Of a stretch of 34,158 bases of DNA, positions 1 through 8,006 are shown piece after piece (position 1 is the stretch's first letter; each line of letters starts with the position of its first letter). The position numbers were made by a program, and so were the translations under genes. The notes under the pieces were generated by a model. That model saw only the letters and a list, made by a program, of their open reading frames with translations, did not search any database and was not told where the DNA came from. Source of the stretch: Gammaproteobacteria bacterium (lineage in GTDB: Bacteria > Pseudomonadota > Gammaproteobacteria > Burkholderiales > Gallionellaceae); assembly GCA_018819205.1 (NCBI GenBank), contig JAHJQE010000033.1:1-34158 (forward strand), written 5' to 3'.

Positions 1-562
1 AGATGGCGGCCACACGTGTCTCCACCTGCGGCATGTCGGTGCGCAGGAAGGACAGCGGTTGTCCGACCAGCGGCCCGCCCTCGAAAGCGCGCACTGCAGC
101 CAGCGAAGCCTTGCCCTGCGAGAACTTCTGCACTTGCAGTGCTTCCGGGAATTCGATCAGCTTGACGATGTATTCGGTGAGGATCTGTTCGGGGCAGATG
201 GAGAAATCGACGCTGAAGATATCCTTCTCGAAGATCTCGGGCCGGTTCAGATAATCGGTGGCGCGGATACGCGCGATACGGGTCGGGGTGTTGTAAAGGC
301 TGGAGGCCAGCTTGCAAGCGACCAGATTCACCTCGTCGCTCTGCGTCACTGCCAGCAGCATGTCGGCATCAGCGATGCCGGCCTGCTCCAGAACTGAGGG
401 GTGCGCGGCGTTACCGACCACGGTGCGCAGATCCAGCCTGTCCTGCAAAATGCGCAGCTTCTCGGGATCTGAATCGATGATGGTGATGTCGTTCGCCTCG
501 CCGACCAGACTTTCGGCGACGGTGGAACCGACCTGTCCTGCGCCGAGGATGAGGATCTTCAC
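1..562 (-). CDS. trkA: Trk potassium uptake regulatory protein TrkA (partial, C-terminus outside window)
   Basis: This is the cytoplasmic NAD(H)-binding regulatory subunit of the Trk K+ uptake system, which gates the TrkH/TrkG membrane channel. About 187 residues are present. The start is a GTG at 562-560 followed by a classic Rossmann motif (MKILILGAGQVG), then an acidic residue at the end of the second strand (TIIDSD), both typical of RCK-N domains. A second RCK unit should follow beyond the left edge. The GTG overlaps the TGA of the upstream thioredoxin-like gene (GTGA), which suggests translational coupling. trkH would be expected beyond the window; that is inference from the family. Confidence 0.93.
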   Translation of the reverse strand, partial: MKILILGAGQVGSTVAESLVGEANDITIIDSDPEKLRILQDRLDLRTVVGNAAHPSVLEQAGIADADMLLAVTQSDEVNLVACKLASSLYNTPTRIARIRATDYLNRPEIFEKDIFSVDFSICPEQILTEYIVKLIEFPEALQVQKFSQGKASLAAVRAFEGGPLVGQPLSFLRTDMPQVETRVAAI

Positions 563-1119
563 GCTGCTTCACCTTTCCATTTGATGGAACAGCCCATGCT
601 GGCGATCTGTTCGCGCGGCCCCTGACCGGTCTGGGCGACCTGCAGCATCGCCTCGAACAGATCGCGCCTGGCATCAGCTGCGGCTTCCTTGCGCGAAGCA
701 TCCAGACGGCCACGGTATTGCAGTTCCAGATCGGCGTTGAAGCCGAAGAAATCAGGCGTGCACACCGCGCCGTAGTCTTTAGCGATCTGCTGGGTCTCGT
801 CCCACACATAGGAGAAGGGATAGTCGAATTCCTGTGCCACTTTCTTCATGTTCTCGAAGGAGTCTTCTTCATAGTCGGCGGGGTCGTTGGACATGATAGC
901 GATGCTGTTGATGCCGTGCTGTTGCAGTTCGCGCACATCGCGGATGATGCGCTCGCGGATGGATTTGACGTAGGGGCAGTGGTTGCAGATGAACATCACC
1001 AGCAGGCCGTTGGGTCCTGTTGCGCTTTCCAGCGTGTGGCGCTTGCCGTCCACGCCCAGCAGATCGAACGGACGTGCCCTCCAGCCGAAATCGCACAATG
1101 GGGGTTGCAGACTGACCAT
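559..1119 (-). CDS. Thioredoxin-fold protein, PRX-like (AhpC/TSA-related)
   Basis: 186-residue cytoplasmic protein of the peroxiredoxin-like thioredoxin-fold group (PRX_like1 type). It has no signal peptide. A CNHC motif at residues 45-48 followed by PYVK sits at the usual active-site loop after the first strand (LLVMFICNHCPY), and a later CTPDFFGF segment carries the cis-Pro-type loop region. The family is probably involved in thiol redox or peroxide handling, but substrates are not known, so no specific reaction is assigned. ATG at 1119 is chosen because a strong AGGAGG lies 7 bases upstream. It is the first gene of a unit with trkA (4-base overlap) and is divergent from rsmE across about 77 bases. 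Confidence 0.85.
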   Translation of the reverse strand: MVSLQPPLCDFGWRARPFDLLGVDGKRHTLESATGPNGLLVMFICNHCPYVKSIRERIIRDVRELQQHGINSIAIMSNDPADYEEDSFENMKKVAQEFDYPFSYVWDETQQIAKDYGAVCTPDFFGFNADLELQYRGRLDASRKEAAADARRDLFEAMLQVAQTGQGPREQIASMGCSIKWKGEAA

Positions 1120-1196
1120 GAAACTTCCTCCTGATGAACAGCGTGATTTTTTGCGGCGTTATATTATCACGGCCATTCAGATGCCTACGGTTCACC

Positions 1197-1937
1197 ATGT
1201 CAGCCCCCAGATTCTATTGTCCGCCGCCGCTACCGCAAAACAACCACTGCGAACTGCCACCTGAGGCCGCCCACCACGCCAGCCGTGTATTACGCCTGCG
1301 GGCCGGCGATGCGGTGCAGATATTCGACGGACTGGGCAACGCACTCGATGCCACCATCAACAGCATCAGCGGCAAGCAAGTGATGCTCGGGAATCTGCAG
1401 ACATGCATGGTCCAGCAGCAGAGCAGCGAACTGCAGATCGTGCTGGCACAATCCATGTGCAGCAGCGAGAAGATGGACTGGGTGATACAGAAAGCCACGG
1501 AGCTGGGGGCGAGCGAGATCGTGCCCATCCAGGCCCAGCGCAGCGTGGCGAAACTGTCCGGGGCCCGTGCCGAGAAGCGCGCACAGCACTGGCAGAACGT
1601 CATCGTCTCGGCCTGCGAGCAATGTGGCCGCAACGATCTGCCGCGCATGCTCCCCCCCGTGGGGATGGCGGAATGGCTGCAAGCCACGCGCGCGCAAAGT
1701 GGCAGCAAGTTCATCCTTATGCCGGGCGGCGCCTGTGCCTTGAAAGCGCAGGTCAAACCGCAGGCGCGCGTGACCCTGCTGATCGGACCAGAGGGCGGTT
1801 TCACCACGGACGAAGCCAACGTCGCGCAGCAGGTCGGCTTCGCTCCCATCCTGCTCGGACCGCGCGTATTGCGCACCGAGACGGCGGCCATGGCCGGCAT
1901 CACCGCCATCCAGACCCTGTGGGGAGATTTCAACTGA
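1197..1937 (+). CDS. rsmE: 16S rRNA (uracil1498-N3)-methyltransferase RsmE
   Basis: 246-residue SAM-dependent methyltransferase that modifies U1498 of 16S rRNA in the 30S subunit. The N-terminal part is a PUA-like RNA-binding domain (residues 1-75, with HHASRVLRLRAGD). The C-terminal part is a SPOUT trefoil-knot domain with the diagnostic LLIGPEGGF near residue 194 and LGPRVLRTETA near residue 225. An in-frame upstream start at 1134 would add 21 residues that do not look like the family. ATG at 1197 (MSAPRFYC) fits the normal RsmE N-terminus. The gene is divergent from the thioredoxin-like gene. Confidence 0.95.
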   Translation: MSAPRFYCPPPLPQNNHCELPPEAAHHASRVLRLRAGDAVQIFDGLGNALDATINSISGKQVMLGNLQTCMVQQQSSELQIVLAQSMCSSEKMDWVIQKATELGASEIVPIQAQRSVAKLSGARAEKRAQHWQNVIVSACEQCGRNDLPRMLPPVGMAEWLQATRAQSGSKFILMPGGACALKAQVKPQARVTLLIGPEGGFTTDEANVAQQVGFAPILLGPRVLRTETAAMAGITAIQTLWGDFN

Positions 1938-1994
1938 AAAGACGGGCCCCGGCGATAATGCGCATGCATATCAATTAGCAGAGAAGGAGTGCAA

Positions 1995-2171
1995 ATGGTT
2001 CGTGGAATACTGTTTTACGTTCTGGTCTGGCTCGCTGTTACTTCGGGTTTCTATATATTTGGCAAAATGAGCAAACGGGAAAGGCTGACTCTGTTGCGTT
2101 GCATCGCCTACGGTTTAGTCACAGCCACGTTGGCGTTGTGTCTGGTTATGTTGATTGTCTATCTGTTTTGA
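1995..2171 (+). CDS. Small two-helix membrane protein of unknown function
   Basis: 58-residue protein that I do not recognise. Two hydrophobic segments (about residues 5-22 and 36-56) flank a short basic loop (KMSKRERLTLLR), so it is a probable inner-membrane hairpin. ATG at 1995 is preferred to the GTG at 1989 because AAGGAG ends 5 bases before the ATG and would overlap the GTG. The stop overlaps the AGGAGG ribosome binding site of the SPFH lipoprotein gene that follows, so the two are almost certainly translated from one message. A partner or membrane anchor for the SPFH protein is a reasonable inference, not shown. Confidence 0.7.
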   Translation: MVRGILFYVLVWLAVTSGFYIFGKMSKRERLTLLRCIAYGLVTATLALCLVMLIVYLF

Positions 2172-2184
2172 GGAGGCTTCGAAT

Positions 2185-2976
2185 ATGAGACGTATTATTT
2201 TGTTGTTGCTGGTGGCGGTAACAGTATCGGGTTGCGAACGTATCGAAACGGGTGAAGTTGGCTTGCGTGTCGGCTTCGACAAACAGGTGAATACCAATGA
2301 ATTGTTGCCCGGCACGTTCAACCAGACGCTGGTTGGCAGCGTGCTGACGTTCCCGGTGCGCGACATCGCGCTAACACTGGATGACATGCATCCGCAGACG
2401 GCGGATAACTCCACCTTGCAGGATATGGACATCACCGTTATTTACAGCATAAACCCTGCTGCCGTGGGCGAGCTGTATACGACCAAGAGCCGCGCATTTC
2501 ATGCGCGTGACGAAAGCAATGACATTATCCTGATGTACAACTACCTGACCACAGTGGCGCGTAGTGCTGCCTACAAGGCAGCTGCTACGCATGATGCGCT
2601 GAAGACAATTTCGGCCCGTGCCGAGATTGAGGCTGATACGGCGAAATACATCACTGCCGCGCTGGCCGATGAGAAGCTGGCTTCAGCACTGAACATCACC
2701 AAAGTACAGGTGCGCAACATTCAACCTGCAGCGAACATCATTGCTTCTGCCAATGCTGTCATTACTGCGCAAAATAACCTGAAAGCCAAGCAGGTCGAAG
2801 TGGATATCGCACGCAAAGAGGCAGAGCGCCTATCTTTGCTCAGTAGCAACAGCCAGAACGTGCGCTATATGGAGGCCAAGGCCTTGCAGGATATTGCCGA
2901 AGGCGTGAGAGAGGGCAAGGTGCAATCCATCGTCGTACCTTATGATTTTAAGGGCATCATCAACGTCGGCAGATGA
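2185..2976 (+). CDS. SPFH/prohibitin-family lipoprotein
   Basis: 263 residues. The N-terminus is a lipoprotein signal (MRRIILLLLVAVTVSGC, lipobox VSGC with Cys17), followed by an SPFH/band-7 domain with the typical opening ETGEVGLRVGF and PVRDIALTLDDMH. A long Ala/Glu/Lys-rich helical region (about residues 130-235) is likely coiled-coil and oligomerising. ATG at 2185 is chosen because AGGAGG (2171-2176) lies 8 bases upstream and because it gives a clean signal peptide; a start at 2155 would add ten extra residues before it. SPFH proteins form rings or microdomains at membranes. A lipid anchor rather than a transmembrane helix suggests action on the periplasmic side, which is inference. Confidence 0.85.
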   Translation: MRRIILLLLVAVTVSGCERIETGEVGLRVGFDKQVNTNELLPGTFNQTLVGSVLTFPVRDIALTLDDMHPQTADNSTLQDMDITVIYSINPAAVGELYTTKSRAFHARDESNDIILMYNYLTTVARSAAYKAAATHDALKTISARAEIEADTAKYITAALADEKLASALNITKVQVRNIQPAANIIASANAVITAQNNLKAKQVEVDIARKEAERLSLLSSNSQNVRYMEAKALQDIAEGVREGKVQSIVVPYDFKGIINVGR

Positions 2977-3055
2977 AGCAAGACATAAAAATCAAACATG
3001 AAGGTCGCAATTTATGCGCCCTTTACCGCGAACCTATACATTACAAGGAAGCGAC

Positions 3056-3241
3056 ATGCCTTATGTGAACATCCGCATCGCGGGCGAACTGAGCAGAGAA
3101 CAAAAGGCCAGGATCGCCGCCGAGATCACCGACACGCTGGAGCGCATCGCACACAAACCGGCGTCGTACACCTACATAGCATTCGACGAACTCCCCGACG
3201 AGAACTGGGCCATCGCAGGTAAGTTACTGGATGAGTCCTGA
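3056..3241 (+). CDS. 4-oxalocrotonate tautomerase family protein
   Basis: 61-residue member of the tautomerase superfamily. After Met removal the N-terminal Pro (MPYVNIRIAG) would be the catalytic base, as in 4-oxalocrotonate tautomerase, and the EQKARIAAEITDTLERI helix is typical. ATG at 3056 is chosen because only this start places Pro at position 1; the longer frame from 3014 would bury it. AAGGAAG lies about 5 bases upstream. The physiological substrate cannot be told from sequence and no aromatic degradation genes are nearby, so it may be a general keto-enol tautomerase. Confidence 0.85.
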   Translation: MPYVNIRIAGELSREQKARIAAEITDTLERIAHKPASYTYIAFDELPDENWAIAGKLLDES

Positions 3242-3274
3242 GCTTGAAACGGCAGGTTCTGCATCAGGCTGAAC

Positions 3275-3292
3275 CTCAGCTCCTGGGCTGAG
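3275..3292 (+). terminator. Possible weak hairpin between the tautomerase and argA
   Basis: CTCAGC (3275-3280) and GCTGAG (3287-3292) form a six-pair stem with a six-base loop. A run of six T occurs only 13 bases further on (3306-3311), so this is not a standard intrinsic terminator. It may attenuate transcription before argA or be chance. Confidence 0.25.
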
Positions 3293-3363
3293 TGACAAAT
3301 GGCAATTTTTTCGTTCTGGGTGTCTAATTACAAGCGTTGCCAACTTCTCCCGAATCGATAGCC

Positions 3364-4683
3364 ATGCCATTCCAGTCCACCGAGTTCGTCAACTGGTTCC
3401 GTTCGGTCGCACCTTACATCAATGCCTTCCGCGGCAAGACTTTCGTCATCGCATTCGGCGGCGAAGTGGTAGCGGACGGCAAGTTCGTCGAACTGACGCA
3501 CGATTTCAATCTGCTGGCGGCATTGGGCATCCGGCTGGTGCTGGTGCATGGTGCCCGTCCGCAGATCGAACAGCATCTGGCCAAGAACAAACTGGAAGAT
3601 ACCTACCACCACGGCGTGCGCATGACCGATGCCGAGACCATGGTGTGCGTGAAGGAGGCGGTTGGACGCGTGCGGGTTGAGATCGAGGCGCTGCTGTCCA
3701 TGGGGCTCGCCAATTCGCCCATGGCCAATGCCGATATCCGCGTGGCGGGCGGCAACTTCATCACCGCGCAGCCGCTTGGCGTGATCAACGGCGTCGACCT
3801 GATGCACACCGGCAACGTGCGCAAAGTCGATGTGGCTGCCATGAACGACCGCATGGAATTCGGCGAGGTGGTGCTGCTGTCGCCGTTGGGATACTCGCCC
3901 ACTGGTGAAGTGTTCAATCTCACACTGGAAGATGTTGCCACCGCAACCGCCATCGCGCTGGATGCCGACAAGCTGGTGTTCCTGATGGACACGGACGGCG
4001 TGCAGGACAGGAAGGGCGGACTGCTGAAGGAACTGACCATCACTCAGGCACAAGCCATCCTGTCCGGCAAGCGCAAACTGCCGGATGACATAGGCCTGTT
4101 CCTGCCTTGCGCAGTGCGCGCCTGCGAGGCGGGCGTGGCACGCACGCACCTGGTCAGCCGCCATGTGGACGGAGCGGTGCTACAGGAACTGTTCAGCGAC
4201 GTCGGCATCGGCACAATGGTGGTCGAATCCACGCTCAATACCTTGCGTGCCGCGACCATCGAGGATGTGGGCGGCATCCTGCAATTGCTGCGGCCACTGG
4301 AGGAGGAAGGCATTCTGGTGCGGCGCTCGCGCGAACTGCTCGAGCGGGAGATCGCGCGCTTCGAAATATTGGAACATGACCACCGCATCATCGGCTGTGC
4401 CGCACTGTATCCGTTCCCCAACGAGGCCTCTGCCGAACTGGCCTGTCTGGCAGTTGACAGCCAGTATCGTGACCATGGCTACGGCGAGGCCATCCTGAAC
4501 CACATGAGCGCGCTGGCGATAAGTCAGGGCATGAAGAAGCTGTTCGTGCTGACCACGCGCACCGCGCACTGGTTCATCGAGCGCGGCTTCAAGGAGGCAG
4601 AGGTCAACCAGCTGCCCAAGGAAAAGAAGGCGCTGTACAACTACCAGCGTCGATCCAAAGTTTTCGTGAAGAACCTGAAATGA
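3364..4683 (+). CDS. argA: Amino-acid N-acetyltransferase ArgA (N-acetylglutamate synthase)
   Basis: 439 residues, the normal length. It catalyses acetyl-CoA plus glutamate to N-acetylglutamate, the first step of arginine biosynthesis, in the cytosol. An N-terminal amino-acid-kinase-like domain (about residues 15-285; FGGEVVADGK, VLVHGARPQIEQHL) is the arginine-sensing part. A C-terminal GNAT domain (about 295-439) has the acetyl-CoA loop YRDHGYGEA. ATG at 3364 is preferred to an in-frame TTG at 3337 because it starts at the usual MPFQSTEFVNWFR position. No strong ribosome binding site is visible. The family is usually feedback-inhibited by arginine. Confidence 0.95.
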   Translation: MPFQSTEFVNWFRSVAPYINAFRGKTFVIAFGGEVVADGKFVELTHDFNLLAALGIRLVLVHGARPQIEQHLAKNKLEDTYHHGVRMTDAETMVCVKEAVGRVRVEIEALLSMGLANSPMANADIRVAGGNFITAQPLGVINGVDLMHTGNVRKVDVAAMNDRMEFGEVVLLSPLGYSPTGEVFNLTLEDVATATAIALDADKLVFLMDTDGVQDRKGGLLKELTITQAQAILSGKRKLPDDIGLFLPCAVRACEAGVARTHLVSRHVDGAVLQELFSDVGIGTMVVESTLNTLRAATIEDVGGILQLLRPLEEEGILVRRSRELLEREIARFEILEHDHRIIGCAALYPFPNEASAELACLAVDSQYRDHGYGEAILNHMSALAISQGMKKLFVLTTRTAHWFIERGFKEAEVNQLPKEKKALYNYQRRSKVFVKNLK

Positions 4684-4747
4684 GGTTCTGCATTTCATCG
4701 GCGTGTAACATTGCGCGCCTATCATCAACCGGTTATGGAGAACAGCA

Positions 4748-5020
4748 ATGACAAGAATGGTGCAATGCGTGAAACTGGGCCGCGAAGCGGAAGGTCTGGA
4801 GCGCCCGACCTACCCAGGCCCGCTGGGACAACGCATATTCGACAACGTGTCCAAGGAGGCCTGGCAGGGCTGGATCAAGTTCCAGACCATGCTGGTGAAC
4901 GAGAACCGACTCAATCTGGCGGACATCAAGGCACGCCAGTATCTGGCCCAGCAGATGGAGAACTACTTCTTCGGGGCGGAGGCGCAGATGCCATCGGGTT
5001 ACGTGCCGCCAAAAAGCTGA
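4748..5020 (+). CDS. yggX: Probable Fe(2+)-trafficking protein YggX
   Basis: 90-residue cytoplasmic protein of the YggX family, linked in enteric bacteria to protection of Fe-S clusters from oxidative damage and to iron handling. The family signature [11 protein letters not shown] with the conserved Cys7 and the central segment [14 protein letters not shown] are present, and the length is normal. It begins 64 bases after argA. Its stop codon lies 2 bases before the apparent TTG start of ppk1, so yggX and ppk1 are probably co-transcribed. Confidence 0.95.
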   Translation: MTRMVQCVKLGREAEGLERPTYPGPLGQRIFDNVSKEAWQGWIKFQTMLVNENRLNLADIKARQYLAQQMENYFFGAEAQMPSGYVPPKS

Positions 5021-5022
5021 GA

Positions 5023-7116
5023 TTGGCCAAGACCTATACAGCGCAGAACTTCCTCAATCGTGAACTCGGTCTGCTCGAGTTCAACCGGCGCGTATTGGCA
5101 CAGGCGGAAGATCCCGCGGTGCAACTTCTGGAACGCCTCAAGTACCTGTGCATCGTCAGCAGCAATCTGGACGAGTTCTTCGAGATCCGCGTCGCCGGCC
5201 TGAAAGAACAGGTCAAGCTGGGCGGTATCGCCGCAGGCGCCGACGGACTGGAAGCATCCCAGATCCTCAAGCGGCTGTTCGATCCCACGCACCAGCTGAT
5301 CGCGCGCCAGTACCAGCTGTTCAACGAAGAACTGGTCCCTGCGCTGGCCGCGCAGGGCATCAAGTTCTTGCGCCGCACGCACTGGAACGAAGAACAAAAA
5401 GCATGGGTGAAGGATTTCTTCCTGCGCGAAGTGATGCCGGTGCTGACGCCGATCGGACTCGATCCGGCGCATCCCTTCCCGCGCGTACTCAACAAGAGTT
5501 TGAACTTCGCCGTCGAACTGCAGGGCAAGGATGCCTTCGGCCGCAATTCCGCCAAGGCCATCGTGCAGGCACCGCGCGTGTTGCCGCGCGCCATCCTCAT
5601 GCCGCCCGAGATCGCAGGCTGCCCACACGGTTTCGTGTTCCTGTCGTCCATCCTGCACGCGCACGTGGGCGAACTGTTCTCCGGCATGGAAGTGAAGGGC
5701 TGCTACCAGTTCCGCGTCACGCGCAACAGCGACCTGTTCGTGGACGAAGAAGAAGTGAAGAACCTGCGCATCAGCCTGCAGGGGGAATTGCCGCAGCGCC
5801 ATTTCGGCGATGCGGTGCGGCTGGAAGTGGCCGACAACTGCCCGCCCGAACTTGCGGATTTCCTGTTGCAGCAGTTCGAGCTGAACAGCGACGACCTGTA
5901 TCGCGTGCATGGCCCGGTGAATCTGGTGCGCCTGATGGGCATCCCCGACAAGGTGGACAGGCCCGATCTCAAGTTCCCGCCGTTCGTGCCCGGTATGCCG
6001 CCCCTGCTGAAAAAGAAGGGTGCGGACATGTTCAAGGTGATCCGCAAGGGGGATGTGTTACTGCACCATCCCTACCAATCTTTCCGTCCGGTCATCGATT
6101 TCATCCAGCAAGCCGCCGCCGATCCCGATGTGGTCGCGATCAAGCAAACCGTATATCGGACCGGTACCGATTCCGAACTGATGGACGCATTGATCGCAGC
6201 GGCCAAGCGCGGCAAGGAAGTCACGGTGGTGGTCGAGTTACTGGCGCGTTTCGACGAAGAGGCCAACATCACGTGGGCCTCGCGGCTGGAGCAGGTCGGT
6301 GCGCATGTCGTGTACGGTGTGGTCGGCCACAAGACACACGCCAAGATGTTGATGGTGGTGCGTCGTGAAGAAGGCGGGCTGCGTCGCTATGTGCATCTGG
6401 GAACCGGCAACTACCATCCGCGTACGGCGCGTCTGTATACCGATTTCGGTATGTTCACCTGCAACGAGGAAGTGTGTGCCGACGTGAACGAGGTGTTCGT
6501 TCAGCTCACGGGACTGGGCAAGGCGAGCAAGCTGAAACACCTGTGGCAATCCCCGTTCACCCTGCACAGCAAGGTGCTGGAATCCATCCGCAACGAGATC
6601 GCGCTGGCCCAAGCGGGCAAGCCCGCACATGTCATCGCCAAGATGAATGCGCTGCTGGAGCCGGAGACCATCAACACGCTGTACGAGGCCTCCCAGGCAG
6701 GGGTCAAGGTCGACCTCATCGTGCGCGGCGTGTGTGCCTTGCGGCCCGGTGTGAAAGGACTGTCGGAGAATATCCGCGTGCGCTCCATCATCGGGCGATT
6801 CCTGGAACACACCCGCATCTTCTACTTCCGCAACGGCGGCAAGGAAGACATCTATCTGGCCAGCGCCGACTGGATGGATCGCAACTTTTTCCGCCGTATC
6901 GAGGCTTGCTTCCCCATCCTGGATAAGAAGCTGAAGAAGCGCGTGCTGGATGAAGGGCTGAACATCTACCTGAAGGACAACCATCAGGCATGGGAGATGG
7001 ACTGCAACGGTTTCTGGCATCGCAAGAAACCGAATCGCAGCAAATCGGTCAACGCCCAGGTCGAGCTGGCAGCCCTGCTGGGGCAGATGCCGACTCCGAG
7101 CGACGAAACAGCCTAG
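5023..7116 (+). CDS. ppk1: Polyphosphate kinase 1
   Basis: 697 residues. PPK1 reversibly polymerises the gamma-phosphate of ATP into inorganic polyphosphate. The N-terminal NRELGLLEFNRRVL, the HHPYQSF region and the two catalytic histidines are all present: His439 (THAKM) is the autophosphorylated one and His596 (EHTRIF) the second; these are four positions on from the E. coli numbering, which supports the chosen start. No ATG is available at the right place. TTG at 5023 (LAKTYTAQNF) just after the yggX stop is the best start, and the same frame happens to stay open back to 4711 inside yggX. The stop TAG shares the palindrome CTAG with the stop of the convergent gene. Confidence 0.95.
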   Translation: MAKTYTAQNFLNRELGLLEFNRRVLAQAEDPAVQLLERLKYLCIVSSNLDEFFEIRVAGLKEQVKLGGIAAGADGLEASQILKRLFDPTHQLIARQYQLFNEELVPALAAQGIKFLRRTHWNEEQKAWVKDFFLREVMPVLTPIGLDPAHPFPRVLNKSLNFAVELQGKDAFGRNSAKAIVQAPRVLPRAILMPPEIAGCPHGFVFLSSILHAHVGELFSGMEVKGCYQFRVTRNSDLFVDEEEVKNLRISLQGELPQRHFGDAVRLEVADNCPPELADFLLQQFELNSDDLYRVHGPVNLVRLMGIPDKVDRPDLKFPPFVPGMPPLLKKKGADMFKVIRKGDVLLHHPYQSFRPVIDFIQQAAADPDVVAIKQTVYRTGTDSELMDALIAAAKRGKEVTVVVELLARFDEEANITWASRLEQVGAHVVYGVVGHKTHAKMLMVVRREEGGLRRYVHLGTGNYHPRTARLYTDFGMFTCNEEVCADVNEVFVQLTGLGKASKLKHLWQSPFTLHSKVLESIRNEIALAQAGKPAHVIAKMNALLEPETINTLYEASQAGVKVDLIVRGVCALRPGVKGLSENIRVRSIIGRFLEHTRIFYFRNGGKEDIYLASADWMDRNFFRRIEACFPILDKKLKKRVLDEGLNIYLKDNHQAWEMDCNGFWHRKKPNRSKSVNAQVELAALLGQMPTPSDETA

Positions 7117-7451
7117 TGTTTCTTCGGCCGGCCGGTCTTGATCGGCGTCAAGCTCGAGAGTACGCGCTTCAACTGCAGCGCGCTGCTCTTGTCCAGCAAC
7201 TGCAGCCCGGCACGCAACAGCGCACTCTTCTTCACTTGCATGCCTGAGGCAAGCGCCTTCTCTTTCAACTTCGCAATCAGCGCGTAATCATCCTGCGGCA
7301 TGCTGAAGCTGTCGCGCACCACCTTCACCTTCTTGGGAGCGGCGGACTTTTTTTCAGATTTGGCAGCGGGTTTTGCCGCTGTGCTGGCAGGTTTGCGTGC
7401 AGTGGTCTTGCGTGCAACGGGTACTGCTTTCTTTGACTCGGATGTGACCAT
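7113..7451 (-). CDS. Lys/Ala-tailed small basic protein, possible DNA-binding
   Basis: 112 residues. The first ~55 are a disordered, histone H1-like tail rich in Lys, Ala, Thr and Pro (ARKTTARKPASTAAKPAAK). The C-terminal half (from RDSFSMPQDDYALIAKLKEKA) is compact, with a strand-like DSFSMP followed by two helices and the ending RPKKH. This resembles a ribbon-helix-helix-type fold and a conserved betaproteobacterial hypothetical family I recall but cannot name. ATG at 7451 is chosen because GGAGG lies 8 bases upstream. The gene is convergent with ppk1 (stops overlap in CTAG) and divergent from sixA. A role in polyphosphate granules or the nucleoid is speculation from location and composition. 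Confidence 0.75.
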   Translation of the reverse strand: MVTSESKKAVPVARKTTARKPASTAAKPAAKSEKKSAAPKKVKVVRDSFSMPQDDYALIAKLKEKALASGMQVKKSALLRAGLQLLDKSSALQLKRVLSSLTPIKTGRPKKH

Positions 7452-7464
7452 ATTTAAGCCTCCA

Positions 7465-7480
7465 GTTGGTGATGGCAAAA
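7465..7480 (-). promoter_or_regulatory. Possible -10 element for the Lys/Ala-tailed gene
   Basis: On the minus strand a TATACT hexamer within this divergent gap (7452-7536) matches the sigma-70 -10 consensus in five of six positions and lies upstream of the GGAGG and ATG at 7451. No good -35 is visible at 17 bases, so the call is tentative and the exact limits are approximate. Confidence 0.3.
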
Positions 7481-7536
7481 ACAGTATAGACGGTATATCC
7501 TGCTGACACGATTGTAATATTTGCGGGAGAGTCGGC

Positions 7537-7989
7537 ATGGAACTGATACTTTGGCGGCACGCCGAGGCAGAAGACGGAATGCCCGATCTTGAACGCGAAC
7601 TGACCGGTAAGGGGCGCAAGCAAGCCGACAAGATGGCCACTTTCCTGCGTGCCAGATTACCTGAACACACACGCATCCTGGTAAGCCCCGCCAAGCGTAC
7701 CCAACAGACCGCACTCGCACTCACCAAACACTACATCACGGATGAAGCATTAGGCACTTCTGCCAGCCCGCAGACGGTGCTGGACGCTGTCGGTTGGCCG
7801 GATGGAGATGGCGCGGTGCTGGTCGTGGGCCATCAGCCTACACTGGGCCAGATCGCCGCCATGTTGCTGTCCGATTCCAGTGCCGGCTATAGCATCAAGA
7901 AAGGTGCGGTGTGGTGGCTGGTTCGTAAAGCGAATGAAGGCGATTTCCAGACCAATCTGAAATTGGCCATCGCACCCGATAGCTTGTAA
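7537..7989 (+). CDS. sixA: SixA-type phosphohistidine phosphatase (histidine phosphatase superfamily)
   Basis: 150 residues. The RHA motif at residues 7-9 (LILWRHAEAED) provides the nucleophilic His8, SPAKRTQQTA carries the phosphate-binding Arg, and VVGHQPTLG supplies the second catalytic His near residue 99. These define the SixA branch of the histidine phosphatase superfamily. E. coli SixA dephosphorylates phosphohistidine on signalling or PTS-Ntr proteins. Here it lies between ppk1 and a PPK2-type enzyme, so another phosphorylated partner in polyphosphate metabolism is possible but unproven. GGGAG precedes the ATG. Seventeen bases separate it from the next gene, so the two form an operon. 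Confidence 0.9.
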   Translation: MELILWRHAEAEDGMPDLERELTGKGRKQADKMATFLRARLPEHTRILVSPAKRTQQTALALTKHYITDEALGTSASPQTVLDAVGWPDGDGAVLVVGHQPTLGQIAAMLLSDSSAGYSIKKGAVWWLVRKANEGDFQTNLKLAIAPDSL

Positions 7990-8006
7990 CCAATAGGGAG
8001 AGGATC

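Noticed and set aside
1120-1196. Specific promoters in the divergent gap before rsmE and the thioredoxin-like gene
   Set aside because: An AT-rich TAATAT stretch is present but no properly spaced -35 could be found on either strand.
4711-5022. N-terminal extension of PPK1 through yggX
   Set aside because: It overlaps the whole of yggX, and the PPK1 catalytic histidines fall in normal positions only if the protein starts near 5023.
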